DNA of 64,000 nt, taken from Spirochaetota bacterium (lineage in GTDB: Bacteria; Spirochaetota; UBA4802; JAKQUI01). This document shows, piece by piece, positions 63,833 to 64,000 of this stretch. The position numbers and the translations under genes are program-made. Within the stretch, counting starts at the first letter, position 1, and each line of letters opens with the position of its first letter. Location: assembly GCA_029562645.1 (NCBI GenBank), contig JAKQUI010000003.1, forward strand, positions 248,001-312,000, given 5' to 3'. Below the pieces are notes generated by a model that saw only the letters and a program-made list of their open reading frames with translations, made no database searches and was not told the DNA's origin.

Positions 63833-64000
63833 TCATACAGTTTCCAGTCCATCATCCCTCAATATGGAAACGCTCAGCTTCTTGTCGTACCTGCTTCGAA
63901 TAATACGCGCAACTTCATCCGAATAACTGGCCGCCATGACGATGATAGCATCTACAGGATCGGTGTCAAGCGAATCGGGAGAAACGATCGGCACATGGGT
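63833..64000 (-). CDS. C-terminal end of a probable SAM-dependent C-methyltransferase (partial)
   Basis: An open frame enters from the right edge and stops at 63833 (TGA), leaving 55 residues. The part VPIVSPDSLDTDPVDAIIVM, then AASYSDEVARII, matches the pattern of the C-terminal domain of sugar C-methyltransferases and their relatives, where a Rossmann-like strand ends in a Tyr-x-x-Glu helix. The catalytic domain lies outside the window. The call is inferred from a short stretch. Confidence 0.45.
   Translation of the reverse strand, partial: THVPIVSPDSLDTDPVDAIIVMAASYSDEVARIIRSRYDKKLSVSILRDDGLETV

Overview
This window is a GC-rich bacterial chromosome segment, most likely from the phylum Spirochaetota. 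The main evidence is a cytidylate kinase fused to ribosomal protein S1 (17975-20332), an arrangement known from treponemes. A chemotaxis operon whose CheA carries a CheC-type phosphatase tail, and a large membrane protein resembling a Leptospira family, fit this. Most of the window looks roughly 60% GC. The stretch from about 53.6 to 62.7 kb is clearly AT-rich. No genus can be named from the sequence.

Layout. 1-6.5 kb (minus): the start of a lipoprotein gene running off the left edge, a DUF4143-type ATPase, a lipoprotein-like hybrid histidine kinase and murJ. 6.6-12.6 kb (plus): a tightly packed six-gene operon behind a near-consensus sigma70 promoter. It encodes a nucleotidyltransferase-fold protein, a membrane lipoprotein ending in a Cys/Gly repeat, a radical SAM/SPASM enzyme, a TPR protein, a FecCD-like membrane protein and an ABC ATPase that has lost most catalytic residues. 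This is the best candidate for an undescribed system. 12.6-35.2 kb (minus): housekeeping genes in short operons: STAS protein, Gfo/Idh oxidoreductase, aroB, Nudix, rnc, acpP, rpmF, a YfgM-like protein, cmk-rpsA, aroF, pheA, scpB, scpA, cheY, cheB, cheA-cheC, cheW, zapA, a ZapB-like protein, an outer-membrane protein, rplT, rpmI, infC (apparent AUC start) and thrS.

35.2-41.5 kb: a tRNA-Val with an unusual C33, a Uma2 nuclease, a response-regulator/SpoIIE phosphatase, two unrecognised proteins, purM and an AAA ATPase. This 5.5-kb stretch holds seven copies of a 14-bp near-palindrome, within and between genes. I found no copy elsewhere in the window. 41.8-49.5 kb: an acyl-carrier-like protein, a radical SAM protein, a PilZ / ATPase / STAS-like trio, a TtcA-type thiolase, a phasin-UbiB pair and a long-chain acyl-CoA ligase.

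49.5-64 kb (minus): a surface-polysaccharide locus with a polytopic membrane protein, a GT2-GtrA fusion, an NDP-sugar epimerase, a GT4 enzyme, two GT2 enzymes, a DXD-type glycosyltransferase, a NodU-type carbamoyltransferase, a frameshifted B12-binding radical SAM gene, a radical SAM/SPASM enzyme and the 3' end of a probable methyltransferase. Its AT-rich core suggests horizontal acquisition.
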